This document shows, one piece after another, positions 9,734 through 18,831 of a stretch of DNA of 64,000 nucleotides. This stretch comes from Dactylonectria macrodidyma. Lineage: Eukaryota > Ascomycota > Sordariomycetes > Hypocreales > Nectriaceae. Where the stretch lies: assembly GCA_020744425.1 (NCBI GenBank), contig JAGMUV010000031.1:654613-718612 (forward strand), written 5' to 3'. The notes under the pieces are model-generated. The model made no database searches, was not told where the DNA came from, and was given only the letters and a program-made list of their open reading frames with translations. Position 1 is the stretch's first letter, and every line of letters starts with the position of its first letter. The position numbers and the translations under genes were made by a program.

Positions 9734-12682
9734 CTATTCTATGGACCAGCCAGGCTCTAGACAGCCGTCGCCAGAGAGCATGGCGTTATGTGGATGCCAG
9801 CTGCCATCCATCCCTAGTTCCAACGCCCCATTTCCAGAAACCTCAGCGCCAAAGAAACACGGCTGCTGGCCAAAATCGAAGCCGTCGTCGAGGCCGTTGC
9901 CGTAGAAAGCATCATATAGTTCCGCCTGGAGCCCGTTTAGAGATACTACTGGAGAGGTAGAGCTGCTGCCATCGACACTACAAACACTCTCTGTACCACT
10001 CGGTCGACCTCGACCAGTACCCGTTGATATCGAAGCTCCCCCGCCATCGTCGTTCGAGATTACAGGACGTTCCAAGGTTAGCAAGGAAGCCGTAGAAGGC
10101 TCTAGTGCTGATATTGGCCGGGTTGACGAGGACACCTGCTGCATTCCGCGATGATCAAGGCTGCTGCTGGTTTGGAGAGCATCTGAGCCGGTCCTATTCT
10201 TCTCTGGTCTTGGTCTTGTCCATTTGTCAAGAAATTGGCGCACAACATCGGCGCAACGCTGTGAGGCTTTCAATTCGATTTGGTCGAAAATATCGATCGC
10301 TAGTCTGCAGAGCCTCCTGTCTTCTTCTGACGTTCTTCTGTCAACTTCTACAGAAGGTTGTGGATTGGACAGGTCGTTGGCACTACTTTGCTGGCGATGG
10401 CGGGAGCGATGGTAATCGTCAGCAACCTTTGGCAAGATGACAAGAGTAGCGTGAAGGCAGTAAAAGCAATAGTAACTCCAACGCCTGAGGCCTGGCGCTA
10501 GTGCAAACAGGCTGTAGATATGTCGTATCATATCCCTAGCAGCATCCCAATATGATGATTGATGGAGATTATATAATGGCTGCCTGCACAAGGTATAGCT
10601 TTCGGATGCTTTCTTTGTAACGGAGCTTCGAAGCAAAATGATATTGGCGAGGTTGTAATCTTCCATGAATGTGAGCATATGGGCGAAACCGCGTTGTGAC
10701 TGAATACAGCGGCCATCAGGACGTTGAAGATGTGAACTTACGTATTCTAAGGCTACTCTTCTGTCTTTCTTTCCAATTGTGCAAGAATAGCGAGGAATAG
10801 TTGTCACGGGCAGCGTGAGTGAGGTCTTCAAAAACAAGATATGTGGGAAGAGATGCCCGCCACCGTTCTAACTCGTGGCGTAACGCTTCTTTTTGCTCTA
10901 GTTTGAAAGTGCTCTGCTCATCAGATTCGGCGAACTGTAAGGTTGTAAGCGTTGACGCGATTAATTGCCTGCAGATGGGACCCCGTACAAGCTTTAGGAT
11001 CCTCCAAATGACCTTGGCAATTTCCGCCAGGTACCGGATAAACCCAACTTGAGCTGACTCTGGAATGAGTTCGTCGCTTGATGGAGGCTTCTAGACAGTT
11101 AGCAAGTGATCTTAATGGTCTTGGCAGCCTGAAAATACCTGTGTAGTTGGATAGTTCATGATCATCTCTGATGGTCGAAGAGACATTGGTCGGCCTGAGT
11201 CCAGGCTTAATTCGACTTCCTGAATGTAAATTATCCACCAGGTACGCTTTGCTTCCTCAACATCAAAGCCAAACGAGTAGTGCAATGACTCAACGTTCAA
11301 TCCAATCGAAAAGGCCAACCGAGTGGCGACGCCGTTGAGAATATATGCCACTAGTTTGACCGCGTTATTCCTCGAATGAGACGGAGAGAAAGGATTATTT
11401 TCTTACAGTTGGGTTTGATTGCATGCTGAGCGTAGGCGCCCTGTCATATAGAAAACGTTAGACTGCAACATAGTGTATGATTTTATGCGCACATAGGACA
11501 GACCAGAAGCGTCGCAGCTTGAACTAGTTGAAGGTTGCTCGCATTAAGAAGGCGTCCGAGCATGTCTTGAGCCTCTGCGAAGTACCATGAAGCCCACGAC
11601 GAGCTGTCTTCTTGCTCATCTTCATACAGCGCACCCAGTGCAAGCACGGCGTATAGTAGACAGGCGAATTGCGGCCGCCTTGGATCGTCTGTGGTGGCGA
11701 GGAAAAGCCGTCTATCGCCAAAGAGTTGTCGCAGCGAGCCATATCGTGCCCTGAAAGCAACAGGATCTAGAATAGGGAGGAGTACGTGGATGGTCTGGAA
11801 AAAGCTGTCGATATGCCTATCAGCGATGTTGTCACGCAGATATCGATCGCTGCGCAACGCGTTTAGCGGTATAACGTAATCGCAGAAGCCTGTCAGTTCG
11901 TCCAGCCCAAGGCTCCTAGAGCTTTCGTCGCGAGATGCTAGACGTTCGGGGTTTGAATGGTGCAGGCGCTGTTTAGCGGGTGCGCTGCTGTCTGACGCAT
12001 CTTCCAGTTGCCTGAGTCTCTTGCCCAAGGAAGATGCTATCATGAATGTCGACGTCTGGCCTGGCACCATGAGATGGTAAGGATGGCGTTCAGTAACACT
12101 GGCGTCGGACTAACCATAGTACTCAAAACACTCAGTCTGCTGGTTCAACTGTGCAACGCCGCTGGATCTTCGTTCGCAGGAGTGCTGCTGCTGTTTCGTT
12201 GCTGTTGCAGGGTGTCAGAGTACGTTGATGAAAAGCCTGTGCACTGGCAGCTGCAAACCTTGCCCGGAAACGCTGGCGATACTGCTGGCTTGTCGGCCCA
12301 TTTCTTCCTCGATCCTATCAAGTCGGGACAATACAAGATCCAGTTTTCTAGAAGGTGAGTTAGAGCCGCAATCCAACAGAAGGATGAAACGTACTCTACG
12401 AGAGCCTTATTTCCAGCACTCTCCGTAGCCAAGGGCGAGAAAGCAAAGACACATTGTATCTCTTTCTTGACGCATTGATCACACGGTTGAAGACCATTGC
12501 ACTGAAGAAGCATCATAACTTTTAGCCAAATATGCAGAAGCGACCGGGGCCTCCAGCACACAGTGGCAGCTTACCTTGATCCGCTTCTCCCGGCATCTTT
12601 CGCACGCCTCAGGAGCCTTCTTGCGAACCGCCTTCGATCTATTAGAGCCAGGAAGGGTATTAGAAACACCAGAGCTCGACAT
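9734..12682 (-). CDS. Zn2Cys6 transcription factor with fungal-specific regulatory domain
   Basis: Multi-exon gene. Clear exons are 12682-12575, 12501-12395, 12347-about 12250, about 12065-11504, 11440-11407, 11350-11139 and 11090 onward to a stop at 9734, with at least one further intron near 10740-10840. The zinc cluster is split by intron 1: CERCREKRIK then CNGLQPCDQCVKKEIQC gives C-x2-C-x6-C-x5-C-x2-C-x6-C. A short coiled coil follows (KLDLVLSRLDRIEEEMG). Next comes the fungal_trans middle homology region (FAILGALYEDEQ-like stretch, then RLAFSIGLNVESLHY and EEAKRTWWIIYIQE). The tail is Ser/Gly-rich and acidic, as in an activation domain. The same-strand position next to the dioxygenase suggests it controls that gene and perhaps the wider cluster. 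The coiled-coil exon boundary near 12250 is not certain. Confidence 0.88.
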
Positions 12683-12989
12683 ATCCGCGTAGGAGCATGT
12701 TATGCTGTCGTGCTGGGTGACAGTAGGTGAGAGATGTTAAGTGAGGAGTAACGGTCAATGGATTTTTGGACTAAATCGGTGATGGTGGCCGCCGGACAAG
12801 AAAATCGGCATCTGGGGATGGCGCTATCACCGAAGCGGCGACTGGCCAATCATAGGGCGAGAAGATCATCCTCCACACGACGCCACCCCCGCAGCCTAAC
12901 TCCATACAGTCTAGGCAGGGGGTCAATCGCCGCTTAGTCAGCCCCCGCAGTACTTCCTGGGGAGGCTCTATGAGGCTTAGTCCTCCCGG
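12683..12989. other. Regulator upstream region, no gene
   Basis: Promoter-side sequence of the Zn2Cys6 gene, cut off by the left end of the Helitron nest at about 12990. It contains a CCGAAGCGG triplet pair at about 12833. No ORF is visible. Confidence 0.5.
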
Positions 12990-13910
12990 GATAATTCAGC
13001 CGAAGGCTGACTCTACATCAGTTCTTAAGTTTTCCCGAATAATGAGGGTTTGGTGCAGACAGGGATAAATAAGTTTTTCGGAATCTGATTGGCCCAAATT
13101 TTGTATTACTGGTCGCTAAAGAAGGCTGGATTGGTTGGCGGCTCTAGAAAAGGTGGGTATCCGCCAGCCACCATGTGTCACTGCGTCTTTGTTTACTTCT
13201 TTGTTTACCATCGCCAAATTTGCCTGGCGATCTGTTCGTTTGCTTCGCCAAGTAACCTTTCTTCTAAAATACTACGTCACCCCATGCACATTGGAGCGGC
13301 GATGGGGTGCATGGGGTAGCCTCAGCCGAAGGCTGTGTGTCCGCGGGCCGGGAAGCTATTACTACTACTGCATTATCTACGTACTAATCCATTGCCATGG
13401 CCATTCTTGGTATTATGTGACATGTACGGATTCCGTGTGAGCACCTGTCGTTTCCTAAGCTCCTGATCCCTCATCTTCATCTTCATGCCATCCGGGGGAG
13501 ACCCGTAGACCAGGTGATTACGATCAAATGGTGCATCCAACTGTTCCAACATCAGACCCTCGAGCGTTTTCATGCGGGAGACAGCCACGTAGCTTAAACC
13601 AGTCTGAAAGTCCCGGCAGGACAGATCTGTAACTATCATGTCTTCGGTGATGCTTTGTGACTTGTGCACGGTAATTGCGTAGCATACGATCAGGGGAAAC
13701 TGGGTGCGAGCGCAGAGAGTGGCTCCGATGAGGAAGTCCCTCTCCACTGGGAGAGTCGGCACAATCTTCTTGCCATCAGGGGTTGTCGCACGACACGATT
13801 GTTTGGATGACTGAACAACGATCGGGAAGAAGATCCCCTGTGAATCGGGCAACGAAAGACTCTTGATTTCCTATCTAAAGGAGCGACGAAGGTCGGTCTT
13901 TTATACCTAT

Positions 13911-16016
13911 CCCTTTGACTGTGTCAAGGCTCCAGACAGGGGGTCGCAGGGGGGTCGGCCCAATTAGGGAACGAGCGTTCAGAGGTACATCAATTCCCAC
14001 CTATTTTGTATGGTGATAGAAGTCCCAGCAATCCTGCGAGCTACAAAGAGCTACATCGCACTGGTCACAGCCACCGCGAGACTGCCGCCGGATCCGGACC
14101 CTGTTGCCGTCGGCCTCACTCAACGGCCGCCGCGAGCTTCGTGACCTGACCTCTCCACGCCGTACGCCCTGACATGCGAGGCAGTTACCCTTTTTCCCTC
14201 GCTGGACGTATTTATGCTGTGACAGAGGCGTAAATTCGTCTCCCGCCCGAAACCTCTGCCTAGAGTCAGATTGACCGCTGTACGCCTGGACGAGGTCATC
14301 AACAAGGCGCCCTCGCCACTTAGCCTGACGTGTATATGACTTCCAAATAGGCTTGCCGCGTAGCTGAAGAAGGTAACTGTTGACTACAATGACGTCAATT
14401 AGGTAGGACCAAGCTAGGGCTTGCCAACCCCCTCGGCGCACACGGTGTTCGAAGCCCAAATATGACCTCAGTTGGTCACCGCGGTCTACCCCGTTCATCT
14501 CGTCATTGTAGAAGGCAGCAACAGACGGGATAATAATCTCTTTCACTGGCTCGTCACCGAAAAATCGCTGTATTGGGCGTGCTCGAATTTGGTCTGTTGT
14601 CGGCCTCTTGCGTAACCGAAGGACGGTCTCGTCGCCTGCGTACACAGTAGATAAGAACAACACAAGGGCGTTGTCTTTCCACGCGATCTGATTTACCTGG
14701 CCCAGGACAAATTAGTAGGGCATTTACAGCTAAAGCTGTCTGCTTGACTGACCTTTTTATCCTTAGTCGGGACGGTCCTGATTTCGTTGAATTTGATATT
14801 TGCGGCAGCTGTGTTATCGTCATTTTTGAGCTTGACTAAGGGCTTGTAGATGCCACAGTTGACTCGGGCTGTACCCGTAGCGCCGTGGCCGTGCTCGCGG
14901 AGCCTGCGTAGGAGGTCGGGAGAGGAAAAGAGGTTATCGATAAAGACGTGATAGTTGGCTTCTGGCAGCAAGTTTAGTAGGGCAACAACCACAGCCTGCG
15001 TCGGGTTCAGATAGACTGTCTTCTCCTGCTTGGCCTCACGCCGCCGTTGCCGGGCAGGCTTGAGACCAACAGGTCCAAACCTAGGTCCGGGCCTATGCCA
15101 AATCCAACGTAGGAAATAGCCCTGCTGTGCTGTAACCCAAACTTTGAAGCCGACGGGGATCGGCTTGTTAGGGACTCTTGTTGTCTCTTTTGACCTCCCT
15201 GTATAGCGGGCCATACACTCATCTACAGCGATGCAAGTGCCTGGAACATAGAAATCCGTAGACACGCGCTGTATGTGGTCAGACCACGGCGTCACACGGT
15301 CATAGGTGAGGCCGCTGTTGCTGCTTATGGTGATGTGAGGGCTGAAAATGCGAATGTGACGATGTAGCTGCTGAAATCGGTCATAGGTCATATATTTGAT
15401 GATAGAGTGAGTAGAGTGTTGGTGCCCCGGCCGAGAAGTCTCCCAATGGTCTTCGAGGTCAAGTTCAGTGTGAATCCCTAAGTAAATAAGGATTGCGACC
15501 CATATATAGACTTCTGCAACAGAGGTTGGTCTCCAGAGGCGTAACCGTGATCTTGGCGGTAATGTGTGTGCACTACCGCGAGCCTCTTGCTGCAGGTGGC
15601 TAACCCAGTCATTGGTATATTTGACCCAGCTTTCTACTAGGGAAATAGGTAGGAATTGCTGGAAAAGAGATAACGGGTCCTGGGGCAGGTCCTTGACCTT
15701 AAAGTCGCGTGTTGGAACCTCGAAAGGCATGAAGTTGTAGCCGCGTTCGTTGACAGGGGCTAGGTTCGGCCGGCAGGTGTTGTCAGCTGCCTGCTCTCGG
15801 CGGCTGTTATCAGTGCAAATGAAGCTGTTATCGTCATACACATTGATTGCCTGTGTTGAGGGCACTTGGGTATCCATCGCGAAAGTCAGAATCGTTTGTA
15901 TGTGTATTTTGGTGGGGTTGATTCTGACTACGCGACGCGTTACTCTGATGTACCTCAAACTGAGCAGGGGTCATGTGGGGCACAATCTGGCCTGGAGCCT
16001 TAACACAGTCAAAGGG
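13911..16016 (-). mobile_element. piggyBac-like transposon 1
   Basis: Terminal inverted repeats CCCTTTGACTGTG...CACAGTCAAAGGG continue imperfectly through AAGGCTCCAG. AT dinucleotides flank both ends (13909-13910, 16017-16018). One transposase gene fills the 2.1-kb element. It is inserted inside the solo LTR; the related LTR at 38963-39196 gives an empty site. Confidence 0.8.
14001..15877 (-). CDS. piggyBac-like transposase (DDE_Tnp_1_7), two exons, apparently intact
   Basis: Exon 1 is 15877-14753 and exon 2 is 14696-14001. The single phase-0 intron sits exactly where the second piggyBac-like gene (52828-54661) has one. The start MDTQVPSTQAINVYDDNSF aligns with that homologue's N-terminus. 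Catalytic aspartates of the piggyBac type are visible in CIAVDECMARYTGR, YHVFIDNLFSSPDLL and MNGVDRGDQLRSY. The C-terminus is a Cys/His-rich zinc-binding module (CLACQG, CDQCDVALC, CWDFYHH). No stop or frameshift was found. It would cut and paste its own element. Confidence 0.85.
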
Positions 16017-17002
16017 ATGTTCAATCTGTCGATAGTATTAGGTAGTAGGCTGCTGCCTGATGCTAGTGGTGGTCGTTCACTCTCATCGTGAACAAGTTCA
16101 CGATGATCGTGATTCTTGCCTCGTTTTGCGAGTGAGCGACTTGATATTGACAGGGGTGGTCAGGAATACCGGTCCGCTGTATTTGTCAAACTCCATCATG
16201 ATACCACAGGGAGGGTCTTGGATGGGGCCGGCCCCAGGTGCCCAGCCGATGTCGTAAATCGTACCGCGAGCGCCGTTGCAGAGGCCAACTGGCTGCTAAA
16301 GGTTGGACGTCAGCATTAGACGGGCGCTAATGTATGGGAATCTGCTTTGCAAGGTTCCCTGCCTTGTCATCGGGGGCAGCAGCCGCACCAGGGCCGACGT
16401 TCTTAGCTTTGACCTGGACGACTGGCTGGCCGAGGCGGTCGAATCGCGCCTCTGAATTCTTTATTTAGTTAGCATTGAATGCCCTACGGAGCGGAGACAG
16501 CTGACATGAGAATTGCACTAATTACGGCACTCTAGGCAATTCTTAATGTTACCCGCAGATTTCCTATTGCTAACGAAGTCACCTGCCGGTTTGTTATGGA
16601 AATTATGTCATCTTGTAGCTGTTGAGGAGTAGACTTCGGACTCATTGCGCGCAATAAAGCAAGACATCAAGCAGCATTGGGTACGAAATCCAAAGTAAAT
16701 AAACTGGGTGTGTGTGAAATTCAACGTAAACAAACCAGGGGTAATGCCAGCTGCTAAAGTATGGTCCCACTTTTTTGAGGCCGTCATCCAGTTGTTGCAC
16801 GTTTTGCGGCCGTCCATACAAATTTGGGCCAATAAAGGCCCGAGAAACTTTTTGAGCCCCATACAACTGGGGCCCACTTTAAAACGGCAGACGTCCAATC
16901 GTTGAACGATTTGCGGCCATTTGGACCAATCAGAGCTGGAGAAACTTTTTGACCTGTCTGCACCAAAGCATTAATGTAGAGTCAGCCTTCGGCTGAATTA
17001 TC

Positions 17003-17310
17003 GATCCCGATGCACCGTATGACTGAGGATGGATTCCGATTCTAGGGGTAATATGAGCTCTGGATCTGATTTTGGAGTCCATTGCCCGTCTTGCAACCAA
17101 ATAAAACCAGCAAGTGACTTCATTAGCAGGAGGAAATCTGCCAATCAAACTATAACCTGCCTGGAATGCCGGGACCAGCGCGATTCCGAGGTAACTGACA
17201 TCATTGGTATAGTCTATATGCGTCCCTAACCTGATCAAGCGTGCCAGGTCCAAAGGTGCGGTCCTGACGTTGAGGAACCTGGCCGTCCGTCCTTCCTCAG
17301 CTGAGAGATC
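17003..17310 (+). pseudogene. Host Helitron N-terminal exon fragment, cut by copia
   Basis: From about 17050 the frame reads MSSGSDFGVHCPSCNQIKPASDF and ends TCLECRDQRDSE before an intron (GTAACT..CAG, about 17190-17250). The CxxC..CxxC arrangement resembles the cysteine-rich start of fungal Helitron proteins and is repeated in the second Helitron. The copia insertion at 17311 interrupts it, and stops follow. Confidence 0.55.
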
Positions 17311-17452
17311 TGTTGAAATGAGCATATTGTGTTGATTGAAGAAGAAGAAAGACTGGTGTTAACCACCGGAAACTATTGACAAGAAGACATCCACATCCTC
17401 GCCACCAATGGATCGGAATAGCCATTGATCCGTTAAACAATGGATCTCAACA
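17311..17452 (-). repeat. copia 3' LTR
   Basis: 142 bp, identical to the other LTR; terminal TGTTGA/TCAACA inverted repeat. A purine-rich GAGTGGGAG directly precedes it on the element strand and could serve as polypurine tract. Confidence 0.95.
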
Positions 17453-17583
17453 CTCCCACTCGAGCCATTGGTGCGAGATGTTTCTGCGTAACAGAGTGTG
17501 GCCTCGTTAAAACCTCAAAAACACCTTCGTGGGTGAAAAACAGGAAAGAGCTTTTATTACCACACCTGTGTTAGATTGTTCGG

Positions 17584-18225
17584 TCACTGGGGCCTTAGCA
17601 CCCCGGGTCTCCCGAATTGTTTGATAGATAAATTTGTGAGGCGAACAGCCTTGAATTCTCTGGTCACTGGGGCCTTAGCACCCCAGATCCTCCAGATTGT
17701 TTGATGTTTGATGTTTGCGAGGCGGACAGCCTTGAATTCTTTGGTCACTGGAGCCTTAGCACCCCAGATCTCCCAGGTAGTTTGATATTTGGATGAAGTC
17801 TTGGAATCTTCGATCACTGGGGCCTTAATGCCCCAGATCTCCCACTTCATCGCGGACAGATGGTTTTGATGTTTGGATGAAGCCTTGGAATCTTCGATCA
17901 CTAGGGCCTTAGCACCCCAGATCTCCCACTTCATCGCGGACAGATGGTTTTGATGTTTGGATGAAGCCTTGGAATCTTCGATCACTAGGGCCTTAGCACC
18001 CCAGATCTCCCACTTCATCACGGACAGGTGGTATTGATGTTTGGATGAAGTCTTGGAATCTTCGATCACTAGGGCCTTAGCACCCCAGATCTCCCACTTC
18101 ATCACGGACAGGTGGTATTGATGTTTGGATGAAGTCTTGGAATCTTCGATCACTAGGGCCTTAGCACCCCAGATCTCCCACTTCATCACGTACAGGTGGT
18201 TTTGGAATGTGGAAGACATTGACAT
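17584..18225 (-). CDS. Tandem-repeat ORF between pol and the 3' LTR of copia (unknown function)
   Basis: An open frame of 213 codons made almost wholly of a 28-residue (84-bp) unit with core KWEIWGAKALVIEDSK. About five units are near-identical; later ones decay into TIWRIWGAKAPVTREFKA. Identical nucleotides as well as residues suggest recent unit duplication, so the open frame could be a by-product of an 84-bp tandem array. An ATG (MSMSSTFQNHLY) and a TATAAAAG box just 5' of it are present. I recognise no domain, and ordinary Ty1/copia elements lack such an ORF. Confidence 0.45.
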   Translation of the reverse strand: MSMSSTFQNHLYVMKWEIWGAKALVIEDSKTSSKHQYHLSVMKWEIWGAKALVIEDSKTSSKHQYHLSVMKWEIWGAKALVIEDSKASSKHQNHLSAMKWEIWGAKALVIEDSKASSKHQNHLSAMKWEIWGIKAPVIEDSKTSSKYQTTWEIWGAKAPVTKEFKAVRLANIKHQTIWRIWGAKAPVTREFKAVRLTNLSIKQFGRPGVLRPQ

Positions 18226-18747
18226 TGTCTTTTATATGTATTGTCGACTATGATAGTCGAAGTATTTTGTTTTCTTTGACGGATCCGATTGACCAGGTTC
18301 CGTTGCATGTCTTGTAGGACAGTGACTGTTAAGGCTGAAGAAGCCAATTCAGCAGCGTTTGCTGTATTTTGTAGGTTTGTAGATTTGTAGCTCAATCATG
18401 TTCATTTGCCGCATGATTCTTTCCGATTGGCTCTTGCGTGAATGTTTCTGAATAGGTGGATCTGATTTGCGCGTAATGGGCACCCAGATACAGCTGAAGC
18501 TGTTGTAGAATTGTTGTAGGAAGCTGAAGTGTTCCGAGCCGAGGGCCCGCGGGTCATTTTTGGGGATTCGATGATTTGAATAGACTGTTGGGCTCCCATT
18601 CTCTCCCACTTGGAGTATGATGAAAAGGACAAGAAGGATTTGTGAACTTAATGTAGTAGCCTTTCGACGCTACTGCCTCTAGCTCCTAACTTGGTTGGCT
18701 GGTAGCTAGGTTGGTTGTTGAGACAGCGCGGAGTGTCAGTTGGCTAG

Positions 18748-18749
<2 letters not shown>

Positions 18750-18778
<29 letters not shown>
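18750..18778 (-). repeat. Internal poly(A) tract of 29 nt downstream of the pol stop
   Basis: The element strand carries 29 consecutive A about 54 nt after the gag-pol stop codon, followed by unrelated sequence leading to the tandem-repeat ORF. It could be a fossil polyadenylated 3' end joined by template switching, or simple slippage. Confidence 0.7.
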
Positions 18779-18831
18779 GAAATGAATCACCTCCTTTTCT
18801 CATGATCCATACTTACGCGACCAACAGTAGA

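Larger units (their letters stand above)
13784..16152 (-). mobile_element. Solo LTR in helicase gene, itself split by a piggyBac-like element
   Basis: The sequence runs TGTCAATATC... to ...GTGCGACA (TG..CA termini) and is flanked by the 5-bp duplication ACCCC (GGGGT on the plus strand at 13779-13783 and 16153-16157). The homologous site in the host Helitron (about 25088-25110) is empty and reads ACCACCGCTGATGG. The LTR contains a TATAAAAG box and a perfect CATCGTGAAC/GTTCACGATG hairpin. Excluding the inserted element it is about 260 bp. Confidence 0.75.
13373..16320 (-). pseudogene. PIF1-like helicase C-terminal fragment, interrupted
   Basis: Reading right to left, the upstream part (about 16440-16158) encodes KNVGPGAAAAPDDKAGNLAKQ, then CNGARGTIYDIGWAPG and MMEFDKYSGPVFLTT. 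The part after the insertion (13778-13373) continues DGKKIVPTLPVERDFL, ARTQFPLIVCYAITVHKSQS and a VAVSRMKTLEGL motif typical of PIF1 motif VI. A TAG interrupts the frame near 16318. The intact-looking counterpart at 24321-25469 shows the uninterrupted arrangement. Non-functional. Confidence 0.8.
13265..17002 (-). mobile_element. Second Helitron, internally deleted, inserted in the host Helitron 5' region
   Basis: It has the same termini as the host (5' GATAATTCAGCCGAAGGC at 17002, 3' ...GTAGTATTTTA at 13265). Its leader holds two diverged copies of a roughly 75-bp direct repeat (TCAAAAAGTTTCTC). A short N-terminal exon with the Cys motif (NCLECRN) is joined near 16440 straight to helicase C-terminal sequence, so almost all of Rep/helicase is deleted. 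The helicase part is interrupted by a solo LTR at 13784-16152. Confidence 0.75.

Noticed and set aside
13362..13375. LINE tail suggested by TACTACTAC
   Set aside because: It belongs to the shared Helitron 3' region (also at about 26060) and lacks the LINE 3' sequence next to it.
17584..18225. CRISPR-like array from the 84-bp repeats
   Set aside because: The repeats are contiguous with no unique spacers, lie in a eukaryotic retrotransposon and keep one reading frame.
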